From positions 1,188,863 through 1,252,862 of the forward strand of contig QANY01000230.1 in NCBI GenBank assembly GCA_003255025.1: a DNA stretch of 64,000 bases. Reading direction: 5' to 3'. Positions 36,022 through 47,934 of the stretch are shown here, piece by piece; within the stretch, counting starts at the first letter, position 1; every line of letters starts with the position of its first letter. Under the pieces are notes generated by a model. The model saw nothing but the letters and a program-made list of their open reading frames with translations. It ran no database searches and was not told where the DNA came from. The stretch comes from Datisca glomerata (taxonomy: Eukaryota > Streptophyta > Magnoliopsida > Cucurbitales > Datiscaceae). The position numbers and the translations under genes are program-made.

Positions 36022-37307
36022 TTAAAACCCTAAGAGAATCCACACAAAGGATTGGGGTAGCTTTGGACGATGTATCAGAAACAGAATCAAAGGAGGCTTC
36101 AGAATCAGAAGAGAAGTTGGCTCATCTGCGGAGTATTGTAACACATATTGAGTTTCCTCATTGCGACTAGCCTGTTCTTCAACAGCATATTCAATATCTT
36201 CATCATCCCGAAGGAGGAAAACTGTTTGTAGATGTTGGAACATCTGAATATCTCTTTTGGTTTTATGGGGACAACTTTTGGCAAAATGTCCTTTTTGGCC
36301 ATAGATGTAACATTTATCAGACTTTCGGGAGGAAGGATGTCGTTTCTTAAAATACCAGAGAAAAGCCTTGTTGTTCGATTGATGACGACGGGAGCTCTTC
36401 CGGCTAGATGGAAAACAATGGGCATTGCATTTTATCTTAAGATAGGGCTTGGTACATGCAGATTGTAGCTTTGATTCCCCTTGAAGCATTCCTTTGAAAA
36501 ACTTTTATTCTTCACAGAGTTTATCAAGGGTGGCCAATGCAAGTTGATAGATTTCACCGAGAGAGATGTCAGTCATATCACGGCGAAGGGCATTAATGGT
36601 CCTGTGAAGTTCACGTTGCAATTCTTTAGGGAGAGAGACAATAAACGTATGTCTGAGGTTGACATCATTAGCTCCATTCAGCATGTAATACTTATCTGAC
36701 ATATGTTGAAATGTTTTTGTAAATCATGGCGCTCTAATGAACATCATTTCATTTTGAAAAAGTCTTGGCGGCTACGCTTGTCAATAAGTTGGAAGTCACC
36801 AATGAATTCTTTGTATAACATGCCCAAAAGCGTGCCAGCATCAGGGCTACGAGCTGCGGTCAACCTTTGATAAGGACTAAGACTTTGAAACCATTATCTC
36901 AAAATCCCTATTAACCAAGATAAAAATTTAGAGAGAACATCCTTGAGGGCCACGCCTGGTTTAGAGAGTTGTAAATCAATCCAAGCTCCGAATTCATGAA
37001 GACGATCACGCCATTTATTTGGAGGGAGATCGTCAAAATTAAGCCAGGGGCCGGTAGTTGGTTTATACTATGCTCTTGGTTCTTGGGTATGCATTGGGGG
37101 AGGAAAATCATCCACATAGGGTTCTTCTTCCATATCACCTGGTTGGACCATATCAATCGTGGAGATATAAGCTTGACATTCATCTGAAGCAAGGCTAGAG
37201 CTATCTGCAGTGCTAGAGGTATCGGTTCCAGAGACCGAGCTGGAGGGAATATGAAAAGATGGTAAGGAATGGATTGTCTGATTAGGATCAATGGAGGCTT
37301 TATGTTT
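36022..37307 (-). pseudogene. Capsid-protein region with zinc knuckle of the endogenous pararetrovirus
   Basis: In a frame different from the longest ORF, the stretch near 37110-36920 reads PWLNFDDLPPNKWRDRLHEF and GAWIDLQLSKPGVALKDVL. The piece at 36702-36505 (FIVSLPKELQRELHRTINAL, SLGEIYQLALATLDKLC) is the part just before the basic zinc-knuckle segment. The knuckle near 36325-36275 reads CYIYGQKGHFAKSCPHK; the second Cys of C-x2-C-x4-H-x4-C is Tyr. Frame changes near 36900, 36720 and 36490 break it. Confidence 0.75.
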
Positions 37308-38029
37308 CTATTTCGGTGGAGAGCTAGACTGTGGTGGAAGGTCAGAGGGTTTAGTATAGGAGGGTGAAGTCAGAGAAGTTGGATTGAGAGGAACACTTTG
37401 AGGCTTCGAAGAAGGAGGGGTAGGCTGGTCTGGGAGAGATGATGGTTTTGGCCGAGATTGTCTGAGTTGTCTTAAAATGGGATAAGAAATCTTAAAAAGA
37501 TTATTATAATCTGAGTCCTTGGGATAAGGCATGAGAGAGGAAAGATACCTAAGAATTTGTCTACTCATGGGATAGGAAGGATATGGATCATAAAGAGTTT
37601 GAGATTTCTCTTTTGCCATATCGGTCTCTATCTTGCAGAGATCTCATTGAATCTGGGAGAGTTCTTACTCCTTTTTTCTGAACTCGGGGCCCATATATCC
37701 TTTTTCGACCAGGTGCATTAATTCAACTTCCAAGTGCATAGCTTTAGAAGATAACACTTCTCGAAGCTGCTGAATTTGGTCTGAGATCTGCCCTACTTGA
37801 GTGGATAGGGTGTCTGACTGAAGATTTAACTGATCTAATTTGGAATCAATCTTTGTGAGAGTCCGATTTTGGCACACAACATTTTCAGATTGGCAATTAA
37901 GCACTTCTTCAGCAGCATGGAGAGACCTAGGTTCTTCTGTGGGAGTGATCTCATTAGGGATAGAGAATGGATGGGTAGACACTTTTGTAGCTGGATTGGT
38001 TCATCTGGTCAAAGGTGGAAAATCATAAT
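37308..38029 (-). pseudogene. Coiled-coil and proline-rich region of the endogenous pararetrovirus
   Basis: The segment 37982-37665 encodes a heptad-like stretch (KIDSKLDQLNLQSDTLSTQV, then GQISDQIQQLREVLSSK). The segment 37619-37308 is rich in Pro, Ser and Gln. In caulimovirids a coiled-coil virion-associated or linker region lies between movement and capsid domains. The two pieces are in different frames. Confidence 0.6.
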
Positions 38030-39354
38030 CATAAGATTCGATCATGGCAAGGCATGGAAGAGGACGAAGGATATAGTGGACGGGAAGAACCGATTTGGAT
38101 GTGGGTTTGGAAGAAGGTCAGTATGAACAGTTTTCTTGAGTATCTCGTATAACGAAAGTTACTGAGAAGGAACTGAGGGCTGTGGGCGGACCCAGTGGGT
38201 CGTGGTGCAAAAAGAGCCATGATCATTATCGTTAGAGTGATAGTGGGAAGCCTATTGGCAACAAGAAGATTTGGTGGGCTTCTTGCGAGTTGCAGAAACC
38301 CTTGGATACCATGGCTCATCATCAGAATCTGCTTCGTCCCAAACATGATCATCACAGTCACAATCAGGGTCGCAGTTGTCTGAGGCAATATCCCATATAA
38401 AATGACCATTCACATGTGAAACATAACAAGGCTGAGCTGAATGGTATATCCAAGCTATGGGAGGGCAACTCCGTGAGGGTGTATAAGCAGGAGTGATGGT
38501 TAAGATACTTCCAAAAAACAAGGGTCTTGAGGAGGAGTACTCGGCTGTGCCAGGTCTGGCAAAACTGGTTTTTAGAGTCCCATCTGGGAGACGGTGCACC
38601 TGAGGATGGGCACAATTATGGATATCACGTTGGATAGCATGAAACTAGCGTTCATAATTGTTGATCCACTCGAGAGGCATCAGTTACGTGAGTTCCTCTT
38701 TAGAGATATGCCGAGGGATCTGGATGATAGAGGTATCATCAGCTCTATCAGAGATGACAAAAAGAGCGTCTTGAGCAGAGTTGGGGAAATGGAGGTCAAA
38801 CGAGTGATTTTGGAGGCGATAAATGATCTGATGATGCAGGGTGACCATGATGGCCCTGGAAACCTATTCTGCTCCAACAATCTGGATTTAAACTTTCAGT
38901 CTCTGAGAAAGAGTTGGGTCTAAAAGTTTAATATTAAAATTTGGAGCGATGGTGAGAATAACTGTTCCATTACTGAGAGTGGTTAGAATCAAATCAATCA
39001 AAGCATTGCTGTAGGACGTGAATATGGTGTCCAAGAGAGCAATTCGAGCAGTAGCTGCAATTCTTTTTCTACAATGGAGAGTCAAGGCAAGACGAATAGC
39101 ACCAACATGGAGGTGAGTATAGCCTTGTGTCTGCCAACGATTAAGCAGCTCTTGAGGGATCTCAAGAGTGACATATTATTCTGCTCTGGTGGCTTGGAGA
39201 CCATAGTGATCTAATTTTGTGGTTTGAATAATTTCTTTAACATGAGGCCTGTGGGTAGATATTAGAGTTCTGATACTGCGGAGTACTCGGTTTGATCGAT
39301 GATAAAGGTTGTATGGACTGAGAAGGGGTAGTTTGGTCTCCTGAATTCTGACAT
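38030..39354 (-). pseudogene. Movement-protein region of the endogenous pararetrovirus
   Basis: Movement proteins of this kind help virus pass through plasmodesmata. The likely start is the ATG at 39354. The best preserved core is at 39085-38640 (ARIALLDTIFTSYSNALIDL near 39040; TTLSNGTVILTIAPNF near 38980). The C-terminal part at 38640-38250 is shared with the fragment at 58115-59118 (LMPLEWINNYERQFHAIQRD; SILTITPAYTPSRS; CYVSHVNGHFIWD). Stops at about 39270, 38920 and 38670 break it. The function is inferred from position and family resemblance. Confidence 0.72.
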
Positions 39355-39540
39355 CTTGTTTGCTAGGGTTCGGTGAACAGAAGGGGGGAGATCTTTGGGA
39401 GAGAAAGAGGAGGAGAGACGAACAGGAAAAATGAAAATAAATGATTAATTTTAATGCTTCAGTAAAGAATATCTTTTACATTTAGGTTCACAATGATAGA
39501 AAAGAAGTGTGGAAATTAAATGCTTTTATATTAAAATAAG
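39355..39540. other. Spacer between pararetrovirus and long-TIR element
   Basis: The part next to 39354 (purine-rich on the plus strand) would be leader sequence of the viral relic. The remainder shows no feature. Confidence 0.4.
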
Positions 39541-40515
39541 AGAAAATTATCAATTTGACCATTGTAATTTACACATATTTTCAATTTAACTATCGTAATT
39601 TAAAAAGTCTCAATTTAGTCATCCTAATTTATTTAACGTCTCAATATGATCATTTTATCACTCTCCATTAATTTAACTTAACAGACACAATGACATGACG
39701 CGTTAAATGATAAAGTGACATATTAAATGATGACATGACAATCATATTACCCATAAATACACAATCATCTACTAAAAAAATTAAAACTCATAATTACACT
39801 CATGATCCACCAATTTTACCAATACCTTAATTAATTACAACATACAAAAATAAAACAAAAAATAGTTAAATAAAATTAGCCAATAACTTCTCTTAAAGTT
39901 CTTGTTGGATTCGTGAATTTTGCATCCTTTTTCTTGATTGGTGAAAGAGAGATTATTTCATCAAATCTTGTATGGCTATGGTGGTTTCTCTTCTCGTTAT
40001 ATATGGATTTTGGGAGGAAAATGCTATGGCTTTTCCCAGGCAGTTTCCTTGCGTAGATAAATGCGTCACTTCAGTATTATGAGGGTTTGTGGGACTCTCA
40101 CCTTGCCCAATAGAAATGACCAAAGTCGTGTTTTAACAGTTTCCTGAAGCCTTCAATGTAGTTAGAGAGAGATGAGGGATGACTGAGAGAGACGGTAAAA
40201 ACGTAAAAAAGGTGAGTTGGAATGTAAAAAAAAAAATTAGAAATAATAGGTGAGTTGAAAAATATAAAATATATTTTTATTGGCTGAATGTATAATTATG
40301 GGTTCCATGCATGTCATCACTTAACACGTCATGTCATCACTTAACGCGTCACGTTAGTGTGTCAATTAAACTTAATTAATAAAAAGTGACAGAAAGACCA
40401 TATTGAAATGTTAAATAAATTAAAATGACTAAATTGAGATTTTTTAAACTTGAATGATTAAATTAAAAATATGTGTAAATTACTATTGTCAAATTGATAT
40501 TTTTTTAAAAATAAT
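39541..40515. mobile_element. Long-TIR non-autonomous DNA element, about 0.97 kb
   Basis: The first about 220 bp (ttatcaatttgaccattgta, tcaatttagtcatcctaatt, tgacatgacgcgttaaatga) return in inverted order at 40300-40510. The middle (39780-40280) has no ORF. Long TIRs without coding content fit a Mutator-like MITE or foldback element. The outermost bases are A/T runs, so the ends and target duplication could not be fixed. Confidence 0.75.
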
Positions 40516-41838
40516 TCTCCAAATGCAAATCAATTAATTGGGCTTGTAAAGTCTAAAATGCATAAAGAGTGAAATCAGATATGGAAATAGGCTTGAAAGA
40601 ACCTCAAGTATGGAGATGGTGAAAAAGTTACAAGTGACAAGACACAATCTACATTACTCATATTATTGCCTCACACTGCCTAATCGTGGCTAAGTAACCC
40701 CTACATCCTTAATTACTGATGCAGGAATAACTGCTAGCCCACATCCTTAATAACTAGAAGAAAACCAAGTTTGGCTTTCTTTGGTGAAAACAGTTTCTCC
40801 ACGATCATGTTTATCCCACATTCTTCTTCTTTGTCTTCATTTACGAACGTCAACGTGTATGACTTATAAGCTGGCACTCGGCACATATTTTAGCTTCAGA
40901 TGTTAGGGATTGAAAATTAAACATAACTAAATATGTTATGAACTATAAATTATCAGATCTGTATGAATCTATGAAATTCTTCAAACCCTAATCTTAGATA
41001 CATATTTTATTTTATTCAATAAAAAAATTATGGATAACTTAATTGCGGAAGACTTAACTGATTTCGTGGATAATTGAATGGCAAAATGATAGATTAGATC
41101 TTTCAATTTGACACAAGCCCTTGAATTCTTCTCCATGATTACTCTTTAAAGGAATAGATATATTAGTTTAAAGAAACTAGTTTGCTTGTGCAATTTTGGG
41201 ACAGTAACCCTTACAAATAACTATGCAATTAATAATTATTAATATTTTTAATTTGACCATTCAACAAATTAAAATATCATTTATGATATCTATACATTAA
41301 TTTCATAATAATTATACTAGTAATGTTAATAAATAGCTAACTTTAAAAAATCATAAAAAATTATCACAAATATAAAAAAAATAAAAAATAGCCCATTAGC
41401 ATGATTTAAAAAAATGGACTTCCAAGCGCACAAAGAAATTCACGCCACGTGCGTCACTTTTCAAATTTTAGTAGTTTATATAATATATACGGTACAGATT
41501 ATATATATTTGTGTAATTTTTATAGTATATTTTATATTTACAGTATAAATTATATAAACTTTACAGAAAAATTCAAAATTTCACTAGTGAGTGTTGGGAC
41601 TGTTTTTAGTGCGAGCTTTTTTCTTTTCTTTGAATTTGGGTAGTTATTTTTTATTTTTTTCATCATTGACTATTTTTTTTCTTAAAAATGAATATTCTTG
41701 ATGATCATCCTAATTATACTCATAAGTCTCAGAATTTTAATTTATTAATTAGACCACTATAATTAGGCTTATTCAAAGATAACACAATCTATTTAATTTA
41801 ACATGTGTCGGCCCACATGTTGAATTTTTTCAACATCA
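40516..41838. other. AT-rich intergenic sequence
   Basis: Nothing coding or repetitive was recognised. The plus-strand ORF 41449-41643 is AT-rich and hydrophobic without family features. Confidence 0.4.
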
Positions 41839-42544
41839 GATGCTTAATACCCGGCCCGTGCATGATTCGGTACTTGGCAAGGTCATAAGATGTTGTCTTC
41901 ATAATTAGTTAATCCTTCATGTGAAAGTCGAGTGAGTCTTAAGTGATAATTTGAGGGCAAACATACCCCTACATTAAGTTAAAACCAGAATCAATTTTAA
42001 CTTAATGGTTATTAACTGCCGGTGTCGTTAATTTGTTAGCATATTACATTGAGCCTTTGTAAATGGCTCATATAATGGCATCATTTGGTATTCGATATCG
42101 CAATTACACAAAAACTAGAATGTTGTCGTTCCGTTTTGAAGTTGTAGATACACTTTGAATTTATGAATAAAACGTTGCCGTTTGGCCTCTAAAAAATTCT
42201 TAACTATAAACTAAAACAATATCATTAAGATTTCAAACTTGTTGCATGCAAGTTTAATATCTCAAAAATGACGTCCTTAGCAATTCAATTGAAGCCAATT
42301 TGAAATTAATGATTTGATAACTGGCATCGTTAGGTTTTCAATCATGTCACATCAATTTTAGGCTAATGGCTCTCAAAAAAATAACATAGTTAATTATTCT
42401 AAAGAAGAAAAGAAAAGCGTGAGATCAAATAGTAAGTGATTTGATTTCCTTAGTTGATGTAAAAAGTTCAACTCTAACTACTTGATTTTGAAGAAGTCCT
42501 ATATCTACGTCGCATCATCCTCCACTTAATTATCCCTAAGCCTT
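41839..42544. repeat. Distal copy of the MURE upstream duplication, first part
   Basis: It aligns with 49586-49644 plus 51089-51660. Landmarks present in both: ataagatgttgt, cttcatgtgaaag, gagggcaaacatac, tgaataaaa, agtaagtgatttgatttcct and tgcatcatcctc. The copy is interrupted at 42545 by the 6.8-kb LTR element and resumes at 49393. Confidence 0.85.
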
Positions 42545-43071
42545 ATTAAAGGAAAAAATTCACCGTCTTTGACAATCAGTCGTAAATGTTTTACATCATA
42601 ATATGAAAATCAAGAGAATAATTTATAGAGAGAGAAAATAAAGACACCATGATTTACGTGGAAAACCCTTAAAGGGAAGAAAAATCGCGGGGAGATTTTG
42701 ATAGTATTTCATTATGGAGAAAGAGTTTACAAGACTAATGAGTGTTGAGAGTTGTTGTCTCTTGTTTGTAGTTGCATATTGTCTCTATTTATAGGCATTC
42801 AATCGGTTACATAGAATCTGATACAACTTATCTAATTCTATCAGAAAATATGATCAACAGAATATTCACAGAGATATAGTCTATCAACAATAACAACCAA
42901 GTGAATCTTCACCGTCAGATCAATCCAATGGTCTTGATTAGCTTCTCTTTAGATTGCCACATCAACAATCCATGTACTTTCATGTAATTGACCGGTTCTC
43001 GCTCTATCTTCTCTTCAATTGAGTCTTCGATCTATATGTTACCACGTGTCATGTGAAATTATTCATGTTCA
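42545..43071 (-). repeat. 3' LTR of the 6.8-kb element
   Basis: It aligns with 48867-49392 over its whole length (for example tttacatcataatatgaaaa, gattttgatagtatttcatt, ctctatttataggc). The start is taaaggaaaaaatt; the TG terminus is damaged on this side. Confidence 0.88.
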
Positions 43072-43369
43072 TTTGCCCCCATTACACTTGATGAAGTCTT
43101 TCTTCATTCAGGTGTAATGATTTGATTCTTTGATCCTTTACATTAAATTCATTGGGACCTACAATAATAATGATCTGCAAAAGTTATCAACAATTATAGA
43201 GATTTGCTTTACCGACTGACATGCGTTTGAGGGTTGCGTGTGCTTTCTTTTATTTCATTCTCCTATTCTCATAATGGTATGTTCCAACGTTTTTAATTCT
43301 CATTTTCGCTAAGAATATAACTTGGCTATCTAATTTCCATTTTCGTTAAAAGCCTCATCTGACGCTTCG

Positions 43370-43745
43370 GTCTTTGATCCCGATAAAAATCTGATATGGT
43401 GCTCGATTTCCATCTTCTCTAAGAGGTCTGATCTAGCACTCGATTTCCATCTTCCTCAAGAGGTCTGATCTGGTACTTGATTTCCATCTTCCCCAAGAGC
43501 TCTGATCTGGCGCCCCCGATTCCGTTCTCGCTAGGGGGTCTGGTCTGGAACTCGATTTTGTTCTCGCTACGGGGCCTGGTCTGAAGCTTCGAATTCCATT
43601 TTTGGTGCAAGATTTGATCTGGAGCTTGGTTTCCGCTCTCACTACAAGATCTGATCTGGAGCTTGGTTTCCATCTTCGCTAAAAGGTCCAATCTGGCGCT
43701 CGGTTTCATCCTCGCCAAGGGGTCTGCTTCGACACTTCGGATTTT
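43370..43745. repeat. 37-bp tandem array in the 6.8-kb element
   Basis: The unit is ggtctgatctggcactcgat then ttccatcttcgctaaga, repeated about nine times with growing divergence to the right. The minus-strand ORF 43793-43419 is a reading of this array and is not called. Confidence 0.85.
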
Positions 43746-44500
43746 GTTATGACGTTTTGACTCTCCCCAGTCATTTCTTTCTTCGCTTCCCATCCTTGTG
43801 CTCTGGTTTAATAGCCGTTATTTACCTTTTTGTCAGAACTTGCAAAACAAATTTTCCAAGCAGCTATTTATCATGTCATTGTTAACCTTCTTATTAAGGA
43901 TGCATCTGTCAACCTTTCTGTTGAATATGTTGTCGATGATCCAACCATATTCTCTTGTATCTTTTTGTAATTTTTCCTTTCTTCCAGACATAGCAAATTT
44001 TCTTTTTCCTTTATTTGTAGTTCTTTTTTAGTTGTCACATTTTTCCGTTCATAGGGACTGGTTTGTTTGGAGATGACTTCTAGTCTTCTTTTGAGAATAA
44101 CTACTGATTGTGGAGTTCCTCTAGTTTCCTTTTACTACAAGATCATCGATAGAGTTTTCTCATTTTCTTCAATACGGGCTCATTGATAGAGTTTATCCCG
44201 TTTCTTCATTTTTCTTTTCATTCTCTCATACATTAAGATCTGTGACAAAAATGTTGTACAAGAACAAGAACATAATAATTTATTGAAATGAGTAAGGAAT
44301 GAGTGTACCATTTCATAATTTCAGTGTAGAAGTTTGAGTTTGATGTCCCACTTCCATTGATTGAATTTCTCCTGCTTCCCTATTTTTTTTCTCCTCCTCT
44401 TGTTTTGTATTTTTCCTTTGTATTCCAGCTTCAATCAATGTAAATACTTTGTTTGTGCAATTTTTTTTCCTATCGAACTCTCTTTTTGTTGTATTACTTT
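43746..44500. other. Interior of the 6.8-kb element without a clear array
   Basis: Pyrimidine-rich on the plus strand. No protein domain; the ORF at 43798-44031 is hydrophobic and unassigned. Confidence 0.4.
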
Positions 44501-45240
44501 TTCAAGGACTTAGGTTCAAATAAAGAACCATGGTCTCGTCTTCATTCTAAGACAATGAATTACGAACTATCATTTTCTTTTGAGAGAATGACTTAGGTTT
44601 AAATAAAAAACCATGGCCCCATTACCGCATGACTTATGAACTGCTCGTTTTCTTTTGAGAGGAGGACTTAGGTTGAAATAAAGAACCATGACCCCATTTT
44701 TATTTTCCGCATTCTGGGAGAATGTCTCACGAACTGTCTACTTCCAAGGACTTAGGTTCAAATAAAGAACCATGGCCCATCTTCATTTTGAGAGTATGAC
44801 TTATGAACTGTCCTTATCTTTTAAGAGAATGACTTAGGTTTAAATAAAAAACCATGGCCCCCATTTTCGCTTTAAGAGTGACTTACGAACTGCCCATTTT
44901 CAAGGACTTAAGTTTAAATAAAGAACCATGGCAGTGTCTTCATTTTGAGAGAAGGAATTACAAACTGCCAATTTTCTTTTGAAAGGAGGACTTAGATTCA
45001 AATAAAAAATCATGACCTTATTTTTATTTTGAGATGGACTCACGAACTGCCTATTTTCTATTGAGAGGAGGACTTAGATTCAAATAAAAAACCATGGCCC
45101 CATTTTTACTTTGAGAGAAACTTACAAACTGCACATTTTCTTTTGAGAAGAGGACTTGGGTTCAAATAAAGAATCATTGCCTCATTTTTATTTCCTTTTG
45201 AGAACGACATCCGTAGACACTCCCAATGACTTAGGCTCCT
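44501..45240. repeat. About 80-bp tandem array in the 6.8-kb element
   Basis: The unit contains gacttaggttcaaataaaga, accatggccc and gacttatgaactgcc. Copies lie near 44509, 44590, 44662, 44749, 44830, 44907, 44989, 45070 and 45150. Two more partial copies occur at 45660-45870. Confidence 0.85.
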
Positions 45241-45879
45241 TCCGCGGAACCATGGATCTGTTTTGATTTACTACCAGTTCATCGATAGATTCTTTCTTGT
45301 TCCCTTTCTTTTCTTCCGCTTCTTTTTCCTTCCTTTTCTCGCTTCTTTTTCCTTTCTTTTCTCACTTCCTGTTTTAAAATGTTGAAGTCGCGGGCTTCCT
45401 TTACTTGACTTTTCTTTTATTGACCTTTGCTTTCTTTTATTTTCTACATTTCTTTACTCATATCTTCTTTTCTACATTTCTTTACTCAGCTCAGCCTTTC
45501 TTTTCTCAGCTTTTCTTATCGTGGCTTTTCTTTTCTGATCTAAACTTCTCTCTTCAACTTTTTTTTTGAGTTTGTCTATTCTCGTTGCTCTGTTCTCATC
45601 CTTTGTCCAACGCGACTTGTGTTTTAGCTCATTTTGAGAGTATGACCTATGTGTTGTCATTTTATTTTGAGATGGGGACTTGGGTAACAATAAAGAATAG
45701 TGGCCCCGTTTAAATTTTCTGCATTCTGAGAGAATGTCCCACGAACTGTCTGCTCCCAAGGACTTAACTTCAAATAAAGAATCACAACCCCGTCTTGATT
45801 TTCTTCTGAGAACGGTGTACGTAGACGCTCCCAAGGATTTAGGCTCCTTCAATGGAACCATGACCCCATTTTGACTTCC

Positions 45880-46090
45880 TTCTGAAAGTATGACTTATGA
45901 ACTGCCCCTCCCAAGAACTTACGCCCTTAGTTCATTCTAAAAGTAAGACTTATGAACTGTCCCTCCCAAAGACTTACGCCCTTAGTTGCTTCTGAGAGTA
46001 GGACTTACGAATTACCCTTCCCAAGGACTTACGCCCTTAGTTGCTTCTGAGAGTAGGACTTACGAATTGCCCCTCCCAAGGACTTACGCA
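45880..46090. repeat. About 61-bp tandem array related to that of the 10.4-kb element
   Basis: Four copies of a unit with gagagtaggacttacgaatt, gcccctcccaaggacttacg and cccttagttgcttct. The unit matches 24130-24430 closely. Confidence 0.85.
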
Positions 46091-46099
46091 ATTTTTTCC

Positions 46100-46900
46100 A
46101 TTGTTGTTTAAGGAGAGAGAAAGTCGACGCCAAATGTTTGTTTTGTAAGCAGTCTGCACATTATCATGCCATCTGTTTTGATTGAAAGTTCTAAATTGAA
46201 TTCCATGAAATTCTTTAAGAAGTTGATTTTCATATGCTTTCGATGATATATAATTTGCCATGTAATTGGGTCTCATTCGATACAGTTTAATCAACGAATT
46301 TGACCGTTCCGCATAATAAGCTTTCCTGAATAGCCTTCATGAAAATTTTCATAACTTTTGTTCAGGAGGTCCGAATCAAGTTTTGCAAAATTTGTGACTT
46401 TTGAACGAAGTCTCTAAATTGAATTCCGTAAAATTCTCCAATAACTAGACTTTTATATCCTTCCAATGATGTAAGGTTCACCGTGTATTTGTCTTCCACA
46501 AAATACAGTTTAATTTCTGAAATCGACTGTTCTGCATATTCTGCTTTCTTGAACAACCTTCACAAATATTGTCATAACTTTTTGTTGTGAGCTCCAAAAT
46601 CAATTCCGTAAAATTCTCTAGGAAGTAGACTTCTATATCTTCATAATAATATATGATTCTCCATCAGGTTAGCTATCAATTGACACAGTATAATTTTCGA
46701 AATTTACTATTCTGCGTAATCTTCATTTCTAAATAGCTTGTAAAATAGCTTGTATGAAAACTGCCATAACTTTTGCCTCGAAGTTCCAAATTGAGTTCCG
46801 CAGAATTCCTCAAGAAGCTAATTTTTGTATCTTTCAAATGATGTATGATTTGCAGTATAGTTCTCTTTCGTTCTCTTCAGTTTAAACACCGAATCTGGTT
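46100..46900. repeat. About 200-bp tandem array in the 6.8-kb element
   Basis: Four diverged copies with cataacttttg (about 46350, 46573, 46770), attccgtaaaattctc and a dinucleotide-poor spacer. The short minus-strand ORFs here (46037-46294, 46362-46556) come from the array. Confidence 0.75.
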
Positions 46901-47934
46901 TGATATGTAATAGTTTCCACGTCAAAGACCACTCTGGTGAGATGATCGACCATTAAGTTGGCCGAGTTAAATACATTATTTTTCGTGTCTCGAGTTAAAT
47001 GCATGATCTAAAAAAAAGATATTTCGGTTTGATAATGTTTAATATCTCAAATCAATTTAGACATGACATAATAAATTATTTTCATGATGCTCGATTATGA
47101 GATAGTGTCATGCTAATATTTATTTGGTTGAGCTATCAATACGAGTGTACTAGCCGATCCAAGCAGTATGAATGTGTGATTTACGCTAACACATGTTAAG
47201 CATGATCATATGCACTTAAATTTTTGAGATTATGCATCAAATAATAAATTCACAATTTTAATGGATAAAACGACATATTTAAGAGAAGCGAAGTAAATAA
47301 AAAGTGAATACTTAGCTTTGAGTTCAATGTATTTTTGTAAATGTTGTTTGCAAGTTTTGAATATCGTTGTCTGCTCCTCGTCCGTCATTTTTTCTCACTT
47401 CTCCTTCATGCCCCTTCATTCTTGGTTTCGGTTTATGAGATTTGCACTTTTGGAACTTTCGGTCTGGGGCTTCTATTTTCCGTTTATGTTGTTTCTTCAT
47501 CCCTTACTTTCATTTTTCACTTCTAGTTCTGTTGCCATGCCGCTTCCGTTTCAGCTTCCATTACGCTCCCGTTTCTAGTTTCATACTCATTGCCGTTTTC
47601 ATTCCCGTTGCCACGACTTTTTAATTGGCGTTGCCATGAAGTTTCCATTGTCGTTGCCACAATGTTTCCCATTCTCAACTTTTCCCGTTCTGAATTGCGG
47701 CTTTCTTGACTGAAATGAATGTGATTTTATTTGCTCTTCTTTTCTCTGGAATTTTTGCCCTGAAATTCTTTTCGTATCCATGTTTTCTTTTCTAATGAAT
47801 TTCTCTTCTGAAATTCTTTTTCTTTTCTGAATCGTTCAAGCTTCTCTGTTCTAAATTTTTTACTTCTATTTTTCTATTCTGAATGACTTAAGCTTTTTGT
47901 TCTAAGGCTCTAACTTCAACTTTTCTATTCTGAG
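46901..47934. other. Interior of the 6.8-kb element, single-copy and C/T-rich part
   Basis: No domain was seen. From about 47530 to 47660 short C/T-rich phrases (ttccgtttcagcttccatta, ttgccacgactttt) recur irregularly. Confidence 0.4.

Larger units (their letters stand above)
33530..39354 (-). mobile_element. Endogenous plant pararetrovirus (Caulimoviridae-like), degenerate
   Basis: Minus-strand relics appear in the order movement protein, coiled-coil region, capsid protein with zinc knuckle, aspartic protease, RT and RNase H. There is no integrase and no LTR pair. This is the layout of a caulimovirid polyprotein. A genus was not assigned; florendovirus- or petuvirus-like affinity is possible. 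Stops and frameshifts occur in every region. The left limit is uncertain: coding relics fade between 34340 and 33530. Confidence 0.82.

Noticed and set aside
33530..39354. A replication-competent pararetrovirus
   Set aside because: Stops and frameshifts in every domain and damaged protease and zinc-knuckle residues.
33530..39354. Gypsy element instead of a virus
   Set aside because: No integrase or LTRs, a movement-protein region is present, and the RT carries the YIDD type of site and caulimovirid-like context.
43419..43793. 124-codon ORF on the minus strand
   Set aside because: It is the translation of the 37-bp array.
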